Origin: Theristus sp. LFF4_11
Taxonomy: Eukaryota > Nematoda > Chromadorea > Monhysterida > Xyalidae
Direction of reading: 5' to 3'
Assembly: GCA_030248135.1 (NCBI GenBank)
Contig: JASANC010000765.1
Coordinates: forward strand, 17,371-81,370
Length of the DNA stretch: 64,000 bases
Part shown: positions 1 to 15,784 of the stretch, piece by piece
Layout of the letters: each line of letters begins with the position of its first letter
Numbering within the stretch: the first letter of the stretch is position 1
Translations under genes and position numbers: made by a program
The notes under the pieces: model-generated
What the model saw: the letters and a program-made list of their open reading frames with translations, nothing else
The model's database searches: none
Told to the model about the DNA's origin: nothing

Positions 1-188
1 CCAAAACAAAATCTGCAAAGTTCCGCCATACGGGTGTCATTCGGGAGGCGCTTGCATATCATATGTGGTTCTTCGGACTCCCTGATTGATTTAGCACAAC
101 TTTGATTTTTGAAATTTTTTTTTTAAAAAAAAAAATTTTTTTTTAAAAAAAACAAAAATGACGATTTTTGTTTTTTTTAACAACCCTA
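1..188 (-). mobile_element. N1 hAT-like MITE, copy A (truncated by window edge)
   Basis: Reverse-oriented copy of the N1 family that also occurs at 219-942, 54500-55235 and 57492-58224. It ends at 188 with the family terminus (reverse complement TAGGGTTGTTAAA). The next 8 bases (189-196, atcgtcac) would be its target-site duplication; the partner lies outside the window. It sits inside an older N1 copy, remnants of which are at 197-218 and 943-1111. Confidence 0.75.
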
Positions 189-1111
189 ATCGTCACCTTA
201 TCTGCATCGGATCGGAAATAGGGTTGTTAAAAAAAACAAAAATCGTCATTTTTGTTTAAAAAAAAAAATTTTTTTTTAAAAAAAATTTTTTAAAATCAAA
301 GTTGTGCTGAATCAATCAGGGAGTCCGAAGAACCACATATGATATGCAAGCGCCTCCCGAATGACTCCCATATGACGGAACTTTGCAGATTTTGTTTTGG
401 TGACCTCAATTACCCCTTTTCCAAACCGTCACCATGCCTCTTCTTGTGTTTTGACCTCCAAAACGTCACTAATTGTCCCCAGCTAAACTAATGCTAAAGT
501 GAAGACAAACATACCGCCTTGAAATTCGATCAATTCTTCTGATGGTGTTGCGACGACACGACACGAAGCAGCAAGCAACCAGACAACGTAGCGCTTGCAA
601 ACGGAGCAGCGAGCACAATCGGACGCTCTGCGAGGCGAATCGTCACCTTATCTGCATCGGAAATGGTAGGCCAAGCTTTGGGGGACGCTCAAAAACTTCA
701 TCGCAGATGTTGTCGTAGCCTAAAATCAGTCGGTAAAACGGCCCAAAATCGACTGCTAAAGGTTTTACGAGGTATAATCAAAGAAAATTTTTGTTGAACT
801 TTCGAAAAATTTTGCCAAAATTGAGGTTTTCAGAGCATATTAGAGGAAAATTTTTCGAATTAAAAAAAAAAAAATCGGCATTTTTGTTTTTTTTAATCAC
901 TTTTTTTAAAAAAAAAATTTTCATTTTTGTTTAACAACCCTAATCGGAAATGGTAAGCCAAGCTTAATCGCAGATGTTGTCGAAACCTAAAATCAGTCGG
1001 TAAAACGGTCCAAAATCGACTGCTGACGGTTTTACAAGGTAATAATACCAAAGAAAATTTTTGTTGACCTTTTGAAAAATTGTGCCAAAATTGAGGTTTT
1101 CAGAGCATATC
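189..1111 (+). mobile_element. Older N1 copy C, split by copies A and B
   Basis: Bases 197-218 and 951-1111 match consecutive interior segments of the N1 element (compare copy B around 640-840), with more divergence than exists between the younger copies. Copy C is therefore an older insertion that received copies A and B only about 20 bp apart. Its 3' end is degraded; it stops about 170 bp before the TDP2 start codon. Confidence 0.65.
219..942 (+). mobile_element. N1 hAT-like MITE, copy B (complete, 724 bp)
   Basis: Begins TAGGGTTGTTAAA and ends with its inverted complement. It is flanked by an exact 8-bp direct repeat atcggaaa (211-218 and 943-950). Terminal inverted repeats starting TAGGG with 8-bp duplications are typical of hAT transposons. 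No open frame for a transposase is present, so it is non-autonomous. The target was the interior of an older N1 copy. Confidence 0.85.
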
Positions 1112-1284
1112 ATGAATTTACCCATTGAATATTATAACCACGGAGAACGTTAATGATTGTTCCGTGTTTTCTCCGTGGTTTTGTTAAAGGTCCACAAAGG
1201 ACTTTTATACTCAGTTTCCGCTTTTTCTGTTGTAGATTTATTCCGAAACAGAAGCAGAAGGACGTTGCAAAAGTTGGAAGCAAA

Positions 1285-4200
1285 ATGACCGAACCCGCAA
1301 CAGCGGAAGAAGCTGATCAATTGACAAAAGATTTTGCTGAAATTACCGGAACTGACGAAGCTTGTGCACATTTTTTCCTCCAAGATGTGGAATGGAATTT
1401 GCAAGTGAGTCGTGGAAGTGTTTATTGCTGAACATATTTGGTCTTGTTCGTGTTTCTCTTCACCACACTCGCATCATTTAGAAAAACAGGGTCGGCGTGG
1501 TGGGGTTCGAAAAAAGTGAAATTTGAGAGGAAGTGTTCTTCCAAGTTCAAATTGCAACACCAACCAACATCACCTTTGCACTCATCATGACCTTCTTCGG
1601 TTTGCAGCGAGCATTGGACGCATACTACGAATCTCAAAGGTCGCACCGTAATGAAGCACGCTCATCGTGTGCTTTCGAAAACGGCCAAGAATCGTCAGCT
1701 GCTGACAGCACCGAAAAAACATGTTTCAAAGTCATGAGCTGGAATGTAGACGGACTGAACACAAACAGTTTGAGCAGTCGCTTGAAGGGAATTCTGGTCG
1801 TGTTGGAAAGGTTTGCAAATTGCTTGCACAATCAGCAGACTTGTTACTTTTGATTCAGTTGAACACTGTTTGTTCAATTTTTCAAGTTTGTTTGGTTTTT
1901 GTAATTGAAAAATAATTAATTCATTCATTTTTGTGAATGAACGCCAGAGTTACAATGCCATGAGGCACCGCAGGCAGATGTGTTGCGTTGGTTGCACTGC
2001 AGAGAGCAGGCAGACGTGGTGTTGCTGCAAGAGGTGGTCGACGGCGTGTGGCAGTGTGTGCACGAGCGACTCGCGGCCACCTACGAGTTCGTGAGCGGGC
2101 GCGATCAGAGCACTGCCAGCGAGTACTACACGTGTGCGCTGCTGCGGCGTGCGCGGCTGCGTCTCCGGGCTCATGCTGTGCTGCCGTATCCGGCGTCGCA
2201 GATGGCGCGCACACTGCTGCATTTGAATGTTGCTTGCTTTGCTTCGATTGCTTTTTTGACAAAGCTCATTTCAGTTGTGTTCCATTTAGGGTTGGTAAAA
2301 ACTTGTTTTTTTATATGGCCAGCAAAAATCCGGTTGAATTTCCGTTTTTTTGCAGTTTTAATTTCCCAAAATTTTCTAGCACCCAAAAGTTCCCAGAAGC
2401 TACCCCTTACATTAAAAACCACAAATAGAGTCAAAATTAGTATCTGAAGCTGCAAGGGTAAGTGCGGGTGGTCCACCAAGGCTTTTCCGTAAAACCACAA
2501 CGTGAACCTTAGTAAGTGGTCATTGCCTTACTGTAGTGTTACTAAATTTTAAAAAGGTTGAAAAAAGTTGCTGACTACCACAGGATAAGTAGTAGACTAG
2601 GTATTGTCTTGTACTCTTGTTTTGCCATCAATAACAGTGTTTCATTTGTGTTCATTCAGTACGATACACCCCAGCCCCAAAAGATGACTTTTTGTGTAAA
2701 TTGGTAGTTTTGAGTGTGCACATCAATGTTTTCAGCTGAATAAATTTGAATACACAAAAAGAACGCATGAATTCTATAAGTATTCCAGTTTTCAACGCAA
2801 TATCTACTATTGGTGACGAATTCAAGTCATTTGAAATTTGCACTTTTTTGGCCCACCCTGTATTTCACAAATTCTGTTTCACAGGTGGTCATTTTTTTTA
2901 GTTTTGCTACACGAAATTTTGCGATGTCATCCACTTTATAGTTTTGAATTGTGAAAAGTTCAAAAAAATTAAGGTAAAAACGGTTTTTTATTTTCGCAAA
3001 AATTTTCGAAAAACGTTTTGTTTTCGTCTTTTTTCCATGCAACCCTACTTGGACCGATCACCACTCATTCAGTTTAGCTCATTCGAGGAGTGTCGGACTG
3101 ACCTGCACTCAACGAATCGATAGGAGGTTAAGCCAGTCCCATTAAAACGAAGTCAAACCAGATCCGGTAAAACCGGTCCAATGCTGTGCCATTAAAAGGC
3201 TTGACATGGCGTAGCAGACGCAGACCTACAGCGTGTCTGGTTTTTCCGAGTCTCTGGCTCAACAGAATGCCATTGAGACAGTGGCATATGTTGCAGGTGG
3301 AACTGTGTGGCGTGCCGATGCACGTGCTGACGACGCACTTGGAAAGCACCAAGGAGCACGCGAAGGAACGAGTGAAGCAGTTGCGCGTTTGCTTCGAACG
3401 ATTGTCCAATTCGACCACCAACGATGCGCTGCTGCTGTTTGGTGGCGACTTGAATCTGCGTGATTCGGAAGTTGGATTTTTAAAGTGATTTCGCCCCACC
3501 GATTGGTTTGTTTGTCGAGCGAAAGCTTGAATGGCAGCACCGTTGAGTTTGCGATTCATTTGCAGCTGACTGCCGCCGGTGGCATTCCATCGAATATGCA
3601 AGATGCCTGGGTGGCCGTCGGATCAGCGGACGACACGAAATACACGTGGGACTTGAAGAAGAATGACAACGCGCAGGTGAGCAGACGTGTGTCTGGCTGT
3701 TGTGCGAGTTTGTGTGAGCACACGAGCACAGTGCCAACTGCAGTGCGTTTGTGTGAGCACACGAGCACAGTGCCAACTGCAGTGCGTTTGTGTGAGCACA
3801 CCAGCACAGTGCCAACTGCAGTGCGTTTGTGCGAGTTTGTGTGAGCACACGAGCACAGTGCCAACTGCAGTGCGTTTGTGTGAGCACACGAGCACAGTGC
3901 CAACTGCAGTGCGTTTGTGTGAGCACACGAGCACAGTGCCAACTGCAGTGCGTTTGTGTGAGCACACGAGCACAGTGCCAACTGCAGTGCGTTTGTGTGA
4001 GCACACGAGCACAGTGCCAACTGCAGTGCGTTTGTGTGAGCACACGAGCACAGTGCCAACTGCAGTGCGTTTGTGTGAGCACACGAGCACAGTGCCAACT
4101 GCAGTGCGTTTGTGTGAGCACACGAGCACAGTGCCAACTGCAGTGCGTTTGTGTGAGCACATGAGCACAGTGCCAACTGCAGTGCGTTTGTGTGAGCACA

Positions 4201-6754
4201 CCAGCACAGTGCCAACTGCAGTGCGTTTGTGTGAGCACACGAGCACAGTGCCAACTGCAGTGCGTTTGTGTGAGCACACCAGCACAGTGCCAACTGCAGT
4301 GCGTTTGTGCGAGTTTGTGTGAGCACACGAGCACAGTGCCAACTGCAGTGCGTTTGTGTGAGCACACCAGCACAGTGCCAACTGCAGTGCGTTTGTGTGA
4401 GCACACGAGCACAGTGCCAACTGCAGTGCGTTTGTGTGAGCACACCAGCACAGTGCCAACTGCAGTGCGTTTGTGTGAGCACACGAGCACAGTGCCAACT
4501 GCAGTGCGTTTGTGTGAGCACACCAGCACAGTGCCAACTGCAGTGCGTTTGTGCGAGTTTGTGTGAGCACACGAGCACAGTGCCAACTGCAGTGCGTTTG
4601 TGTGAGCACACGAGCACAGTGCCAACTGCAGTGCGTTTGTGTGAGCACACGAGCACAGTGCCAACTGCAGTGCGTTTGTGCGAGTTTGTGTGAGCACACG
4701 AGCACAGTGCCAACTGCAGTGCGTTTGTGTGAGCACACCAGCACAGTGCCAACTGCAGTGCGTTTGTGCGAGTTTGTGTGAGCACACCAGCACAGTGCCA
4801 ACTGCAGTGCGTTTGTGTGAGCACACGAGCACAGTGCCAACTGCAGTGCGTTTGTGTGAGCACACGAGCACAGTGCCAACTGCAGTGCGTTTGTGCGAGT
4901 TTGTGTGAGCACACGAGCACAGTGCCAACTGCAGTGCGTTTGTGTGAGCACACCAGCACACAGTGCCAACTGCAGTGCGTTTGTGCGAGTTTGTGTGAGC
5001 ACACGAGCACAGTGCCAACTGCAGTGCGTTTGTGTGAGCACACGAGCACAGTGCCAACTGCAGTGCGTTTGTGTGAGCACACCAGCACAGTGCCAACTGC
5101 AGTGCGTTTGTGCGAGTTTGTGTGAGCACACGAGCACAGTGCCAACTGCAGTGCGTTTGTGTGAGCACACCAGCAAAGTGCCAACTGCAGTGCGTTTGTG
5201 TGAGCACACGAGCACAGTGCCAACTGCAGTGCGTTTGTGTGAGCACACCAGCACAGTGCCAACTGCAGTGCGTTTGTGTGAGCACACGAGCACAGTGCCA
5301 ACTGCAGTGCGTTTGTGTGAGCACACGAGCACAGTGCCAACTGCAGTGCGTTTGTGTGAGCACACGAGCACAGTGCCAACTGCAGTGCGTTTGTGTGAGC
5401 ACACGAGCACAGTGCCAACTGCAGTGCGTTTGTGTGAGCACACGAGCACAGTGCCAACTGCAGTGCGTTTGTGTGAGCACACGAGCACAGTGCCAACTGC
5501 AGTGCGTTTGTGTGAGCACACGAGCACAGTGCCAACTGCAGTGCGTTTGTGTGAGCACACGAGCACAGTGCCAACTGCAGTGCGTTTGTGTGAGCACACG
5601 AGCACAGTGCCAACTGCAGTGCGTTTGTGTGAGCACACGAGCACAGTGCCAACTGCAGTGCGTTTGTGTGAGCACACGAGCACAGTGCCAACTGCAGTGC
5701 GTTTGTGTGAGCACACGAGCACAGTGCCAACTGCAGTGCGTTTGTGTGAGCACACGAGCACAGTGCCAACTGCAGTGCGTTTGTGTGAGCACACGAGCAC
5801 AGTGCCAACTGCAGTGCGTTTGTGTGAGCACACGAGCACAGTGCCAACTGCAGTGCGTTTGTGTGAGCACACGAGCACAGTGCCAACTGCAGTGCGTTTG
5901 TGTGAGCACACGAGCACAGTGCCAACTGCAGTGCGTTTGTGTGAGCACACGAGCACAGTGCCAACTGCAGTGCGTTTGTGTGAGCACACGAGCACAGTGC
6001 CAACTGCAGTGCGTTTGTGTGAGCACACGAGCACAGTGCCAACTGCAGTGCGTTTGTGTGAGCACACGAGCACAGTGCCAACTGCAGTGCGTTTGTGTGA
6101 GCACACGAGCACAGTGCCAACTGCAGTGCGTTTGTGTGAGCACACGAGCACAGTGCCAACTGCAGTGCGTTTGTGTGAGCACACGAGCACAGTGCCAACT
6201 GCAGTGCGTTTGTGTGAGCACACGAGCACAGTGAAGCACAGTGCCAACTGCAGTGCGTTTGTGTGAGCACACGAGCACAGTGCCAACTGCAGTGCGTTTG
6301 TGTGAGCACACGAGCACAGTGCCAACTGCAGTGCGTTTGTGTGAGCACACGAGCACAGTGCCAACTGCAGTGCGTTTGTGTGAGCACACGAGCACAGTGC
6401 CAACTGCAGTGCGTTTGTGTGAGCACACGAGCACACGCGTTTGTGTGAGCACACGAGCACAGTGCCAACTGCAGTGCGTTTGTGTGAGCACACGAGCACA
6501 GTGCCAACTGCAGTGCGTTTGTGTGAGCACACGAGCACAGTGCCAACTGCAGTGCGTTTGTCCGCACGCAGCTCGCCGGTGGCCGTGCGACGCCGCGCTG
6601 TCGCTTCGACCGTGTGTACTTTGGCGCTGGCGCAGGGCGTGCACTCGAGTGCACCGCGTTTGCGCTCTGTGGCACGGAGCGTCTGCGCACGGCACTCTGC
6701 TTTCCGAGTGATCACTTCGGCATCGTCGCCACGTTCGCCACAACACCAAAATAG
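1285..6754 (+). CDS. TDP2: Tyrosyl-DNA phosphodiesterase 2 (TDP2-like), 6 exons
   Basis: Removes 5'-phosphotyrosyl adducts left by abortive topoisomerase II cleavage (family knowledge). Exons: 1285-1404, 1608-1799 (donor may be 1796), 1974-2228, 3297-3470, 3566-3676, 6572-6754. All introns are phase 0 and the product is 344 aa. Residues about 1-50 form a UBA-like domain ending ALDAYYESQ, then comes an endonuclease/exonuclease/phosphatase fold. Catalytic motifs are intact: WNVDGL (Asn ~86), LLQEV (Glu ~124), GGDLNLRD (Asp ~240) and PSDHFG (His ~332). The start is the ATG in context AAAATGACC; an upstream in-frame ATG at 1153 is less likely. Several donors are weak (gttgct, gttgga). Intron 3 is about 1.07 kb. 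Intron 5 is 2.9 kb and almost entirely a 39-bp tandem array stopping 11 bp before exon 6. Human TDP2 is 362 aa. Confidence 0.93.
2286..2420. repeat. Dispersed repeat fragment in TDP2 intron 3
   Basis: Contains blocks (aaccggtt-like, tttccgtttttttgcag, and a 'tttcccaaaattttctagcaccca' type segment) that recur in altered form at 48320-48630, partly in the opposite orientation. Not assignable to a known family. Confidence 0.35.
3700..6560. repeat. 39-bp minisatellite, about 73 units, inside TDP2 intron 5
   Basis: The unit is 39 bp (gtgcgtttgtgtgagcacac followed by gagcacagtgccaactgca). The left half (to ~5280) is heterogeneous: c/g variants (accagcac versus acgagcac) and at least eight 49-bp units with an extra 10-bp gtgcgagttt at about 3828, 4306, 4550, 4677, 4765, 4892, 4983 and 5109. 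From ~5280 to 6230 units are identical, as if recently homogenised. Because 39 is divisible by 3 and the unit lacks stops in most frames, long spurious ORFs run across it on both strands. Every unit carries an acceptor-like CTGCAG and a donor-like GTGAGC. Confidence 0.97.
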
Positions 6755-7081
6755 TGTGCTGCTCAATTGTTGCATTTGCATTCTCTGACATGTGCTGCCA
6801 TGTGTTGTCGAAATCGGGTGCTTTTCATTTTTTTGTGTTCCACAGTTGTGATTAGTGATTTGTTTTACTGTGTGATGCCTTGAGTTGATTCTGTTCCAAA
6901 TTCTTTTTTATTATATAATTGAAATACTGAAGTAAATTGTGAGCCTTCTTGGTGACAATGAGTGATTGGTTCAAAAATACGTTGTGCTACGTGCAAGCTG
7001 CAAGCTCGACTGTATTGAACCGTTATTTTAACACGACAAGAACACTGCAGCAATAAGAGAGCAGGGTGAAATGCTGATGAA
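6755..7081. other. Intergenic, TDP2 3' side to MsrA start
   Basis: About 330 bp holding the presumed TDP2 3' UTR and MsrA promoter. I see no canonical AATAAA, no repeat and no additional coding potential. Confidence 0.5.
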
Positions 7082-8444
7082 ATGTTCAACCGAGCTCTCA
7101 GCTCCGCAGTGCACGTGCTCCGGAACGCTTTCGTGAGTTTACGATTGTCGTTGTCAGTTTTGTTTCAAGCGCATTGTTTGTGCTCGTTTCATTTCTCCAA
7201 TCAGAGCATGTCAATCGCACGTCCTCTCGAGTTGCCCGTTCCCGCGAACACACGCACGGCCGTGTTTGGCCTCGGCTGCTTCTGGGCGCCTGACGGTCAG
7301 TTCGCGAGTCTGGACGGTGTCGTGCGCACGCTTGTCGGCTACTCTGGCGGAAACATGCCTGATCCAACTTACAAGCACATGTAAACTGCACCTGATAAAC
7401 CCCAATGAAGCAAACAATTGAGTAAAGCTGAGCTGTTTTCATGGTGCAGTGGTGACCACACGGAAGTGGTGCAAGTGGAGTACAACCCGGCTGAGATCGC
7501 GTTCGATCAATTGCTGGACTGCTTTTGGGCGTTTCACGACGCCACGATCCGCATGAGTAAACGCCAATACATGTCAGACATGTTTTTCAATGTCTTGCCT
7601 TTTTTCGCGCGCGTTTTTTACAACACGATTTTCTGATTTTGTTGCGTCATTTTTGACCTCTTACCAGCTTACCATTGCATCCTCTGTTAGTTTTTTTGAG
7701 TCACGTTACGCCTTGCGTTCTGTGTCGTTTTTGTTTCAGCTCGCTCATTCTCTACAACGATGATGACGAAAAGCAGCGCGCAGAGCAGTCGAAGGCAAGC
7801 CAACCGAATGCACGGCGCATTCTCACTCAGATTCGTCCTTTGCAGAAATTCTACGCCGCTGAAGAGTGCGTTATACCTTTTGTTATACCTTACGGAATGG
7901 CCGAGTAAACATGGCAGCTTTTTTCAGGGTGCAAGAAGCGCGCGAAATTTGAGTGAAAGATAAAACCGTTTCGGAAACCCAATTGTGTGCCAAATTCAAC
8001 TTGTTTTTTTATCTAACTGATTATTCGTGCTATTCTGTCCATTGTTTCTCCTTTGCACACATGATTGGGAATTATGTTGGCATTTTTGAAAAAGACAACT
8101 CCTAGTCTGCGACTGATCCCCCTTGACGGACTGCCTTATTTATTCGGCCATACTGTTGTTGCTTCCATCGGTTGGTGGTTACAGCAGTTGCATAACTTGA
8201 TGAGCATTTCAGCTACCATCAAAAGTATCACCTGCAGCATTCGAATGTGATGCGTGCGTTTGGGCTGAGCACGATCGATTTGTTTCAGTCGAGTTTAGCC
8301 GCAAAACTGTGCGCTTTTGTCAGTGGACACGGCTCGCAAAAGTTGCTGGACAAATTGACACGCGAGTGTGCACTGACGGAGCAACAGGTGCACATGCTGA
8401 AAGAACTCATTGGAGCACAAACAACGCATTGTGGGGGATGTTGA
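7082..8444 (+). CDS. MSRA: Peptide methionine sulfoxide reductase MsrA, 5 exons
   Basis: Reduces methionine-S-sulfoxide in proteins. Exons: 7082-7132, 7205-7380, 7450-7572, 7740-7865, 8213-8444; 235 aa. Exon 1 encodes a 17-residue basic amphipathic leader (MFNRALSS...), consistent with mitochondrial targeting; a second ATG in exon 2 (7208) could give a cytosolic form. The catalytic motif GLGCFW (Cys ~42) is followed by YSGG, then GDHTEVVQVEYNP, RQY-SLILYND and AAEDYHQKY, all in family order. The C-terminus CGGC supplies candidate recycling cysteines. Phases at every junction are consistent. Intron 4 (7866-8212) is mostly a repeat (7891-8152). Confidence 0.93.
7891..8152 (+). mobile_element. 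Delta repeat, single arm, in MsrA intron 4
   Basis: About 260 bp, closely matching the right arm of the foldback element at 23948-24563 in the CDK gene. Ends are imperfect inverted repeats (ggaatggccgagtaaac ... tttattcggccatac). Here only one arm is present, so it is a solo half or the basic unit from which the foldback arose. Confidence 0.7.
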
Positions 8445-8587
8445 GGGCGACACTGCAGTGTGACACGTTGTTTCTTTTCGTTGTGATTTGTTCGCCAAGT
8501 CACCATGCTACTGATCCGTGTGTTTATTCGAGCAAGCAAGTGAATACTTTTTTAACTTGCTTTCTCATCTTTTGTCAAAATAATGAG

Positions 8588-8593
8588 AATAAA
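8588..8593 (+). terminator. Probable MsrA polyadenylation signal (AATAAA)
   Basis: Canonical AATAAA 144 bp after the MsrA stop codon, at a normal distance for a short 3' UTR. Confidence 0.55.
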
Positions 8594-8646
8594 GTTTGCT
8601 AATCTGAAACTGTCGGTCGGTCATTGAGGTGAGCTAAAAAATTCTA

Positions 8647-8738
8647 AAGGCACATTCATGTTGCAGCATTTAGTGACCGCGCAGCTATGTTTTAACAGAG
8701 CTGTGTGTTCACTAAATACTGCAACATGAATGCGCCTT
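8647..8738. mobile_element. 92-bp hairpin element (mini-MITE)
   Basis: Near-perfect inverted repeat of about 28 bp per arm (left arm aaggcacattcatgttgcag...; right arm its complement with a few changes) around a loop of about 30 bp. It would fold as a hairpin. No second copy is seen in the window. Confidence 0.6.
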
Positions 8739-8861
8739 GACGCTCGGTCACTGTTTCGGTCTCACGCGACACGGCCAGTTCCCGTCACGGCTTGCTCCCG
8801 CGCGGGACAAACGAATGTGGGCCCCGCGGCTGTGGGTGGGTAAATGCAGGTCCTTTTATAT

Positions 8862-9080
8862 TTCTTTGACGTTTTATTTTGGTCCCGAAACTCAATGCGC
8901 GCAAAGACAGGTAAACAGTTCAAAATTGGTACCGTGGTCCAAATCACTGGCGACTTTGAATTGCCATGTCAAGATTGAAACTAGTTGCGTCTCACGTCTG
9001 CAAACGCATTCAGTCGCAGAACCTAAAAAATTGAAAATACACGTGCAGGCTTTCAAGTACTTTGTGCTTTCAAGTGCAGG
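8862..9080 (+). repeat. Epsilon dispersed repeat, copy 1
   Basis: Shares ordered blocks (tgcgcgcaaaga, ggtaaacagtt, caaaattgg, cgactttgaattgcca, ctgcaaacgcattcagtcgcagaacct) with 20760-21080 and 45655-45890. Possibly a short interspersed element; ends not defined. Confidence 0.55.
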
Positions 9081-9928
9081 CTGAAAGTTGAATACAGCTG
9101 AATGCAAGCTGCCAAATGCCTGACGTGTGTCATCTCAGAAATTCATTCGGACCGGCTGGTTCTGACGTGGACCAATCAGCGTGCACCAGTCAATTACCGT
9201 AGTTGCTGCATTTTTTAATGCGTTTTCATGTGAAACAGCAGTTGCCCTGCTTTAAAAACGTGAAGCATCATTATTAAAAGTTTATGCATGTCCTTTCTGG
9301 TCCTTTCACTTAAAACTTTGAACTTTATTAGAATTTAATCTTTTGGTTCGATCGTTTTTCGTTACAAATCCTGACATTTTTTGCTTCTGTGTTTCTGATT
9401 TCCATTTCAGAAAAGTGTTTTAATTTAACGAAAAGGTTTTTTTGGTTTTTTTGGTTTTTTCATCATAGTGTTGAGCCGTCACAGGCGTCGTTGCTGTTCT
9501 TTATCTTGTGTTTAAGAAAGCCACTCATTGAAGTTTTTTTTGTTTATTGATTGTTTCGGGTTCTTCAGTTTTCGGTTCTCGTTTTGTGTGTGAATTGAGT
9601 TTTTTTTGGATAGAGTTTGTGCCTCCAAATGTTTTTCAACTTCAGCTTGTTTTAGGGTAAATACATGGGCAATTCTTCCCACATCCGACACCCGATACAA
9701 AACAATGATATGATAGTTGTTTGTTTCATTCATTTTTTTTGATAATTTTGACATTATGTTAATTGTTTATCATTGTGTTTTTGTTAAAGGTGTTGCGCGT
9801 TAAATAAAATCTTGAAATCTTGAAAAAAAGGCCAGGCTTGGCTTTGAAGCATAAACATAAATTCTCAATTTATTTCATCTCAACGCGCTCGAAGGCGGTA
9901 AAATAGTTTGTTCTTGAATGACGAGAAA
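9081..9928. other. Intergenic, nothing recognised
   Basis: AT-rich spacer with T runs between the epsilon repeat and the thiolase start. No supported gene or repeat. It should contain the thiolase promoter; no obvious TATA element stands out. Confidence 0.5.
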
Positions 9929-14712
<4,784 letters not shown>

Positions 14713-15784
14713 TTCGTGTAGATTCGTTTTAGCTGCGTTTTTATTCCTGTTTTTTAATATGTGCTGTTGCTAGAAGGTTGTTGTTGCAGTTTGTTCTTGT
14801 TATGTGCTGTACTGCTATTGGCAGCTGTTCACGAGTTCGGCATGCTGCTTGCGTGAGATGACACTTTTAGTGAGTGCTCATCCGTCGTCCAATTGTATTT
14901 CAGGACAACCATTAGAATCTCCTTCAAACTCCCTACAGGGTATAGGTAAACGACGAAACATCCGGATTTCTTATTCTTTAAGATTTTTGAAAATACATTT
15001 TTAGAAATGATGAGGAAATCCGGAAACACACTTAACCAAATTTTACCATTGTGAAGGCAATGATGGAATTTTATGTCTGCGGACCTCCACATGCCTCCGA
15101 TAGAGCATGGTCAAAATTAAAAAAAATTCTCTCCCCACCCGATTGTTTAGCTGACTGACATTTGTTGACACTAGTCGATTTTGTGCATGTGTTGGCGCTG
15201 TTTTTTTATTATTGTGTTGTTTTACGGTGTTGTTAAAACAATGGATTTTGTGTGAACGTAGCATAGGGTTTTCCAAAGAATCTGTTTTGAAACAGTTTGC
15301 CAACGTTTGTGGTCAACGTCAGTGGTTGTAACTCTTCACGCAAAATTTAAAATTGATATCAGATCATCCGACCCCGACATCTTTTTTCACAAATCGCTTC
15401 ATACTGCTTTATACTAATTGTGTATCTTTATACGCCCTATGATTTGCGTATCATGCACAGGTTTTTCACTGTAAAGTTAGTTTCATTTTTCATTTATTTT
15501 TGCTGCCTCTGCATGGTCGTTTACGTTTGCTTGCGTTTTTTTAATGTGATGTGATGTAACACTTTTTAAGAACTTCTGCACGTCACCTTTCTTTGCCAAT
15601 TGTTCAGGTCGGTCCTCGTTGTCCGCCATTGATAATAAAACACAATGATAACTAGAATGAAGTTTTGAACTTTTACAGCAAAAGGAGATGTGATTGAGTT
15701 GTGTAATGTGGTGTTAGGTTGCGTGGCGGAACAAACCATTCAAAAAGATGAGAATTTCAGTCTTATGACATTTGACAAAAGAAC
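14713..15784. other. Intergenic between ACAT1 and the small secreted-protein gene
   Basis: About 1.07 kb, AT-rich. No supported gene or repeat copy; it should contain the ACAT1 3' UTR and the next promoter. Confidence 0.5.

Noticed and set aside
3700..6560. CRISPR array
   Set aside because: Units are contiguous tandem repeats without unique spacers, in a eukaryotic intron.
3480..6791. Very long open frames (over 1000 codons on the minus strand in three frames, and long + strand frames) with a 13-residue repeat
   Set aside because: They are a by-product of a 39-bp tandem repeat lacking stops; the region is an intron bounded by well-conserved TDP2 exons 5 and 6.
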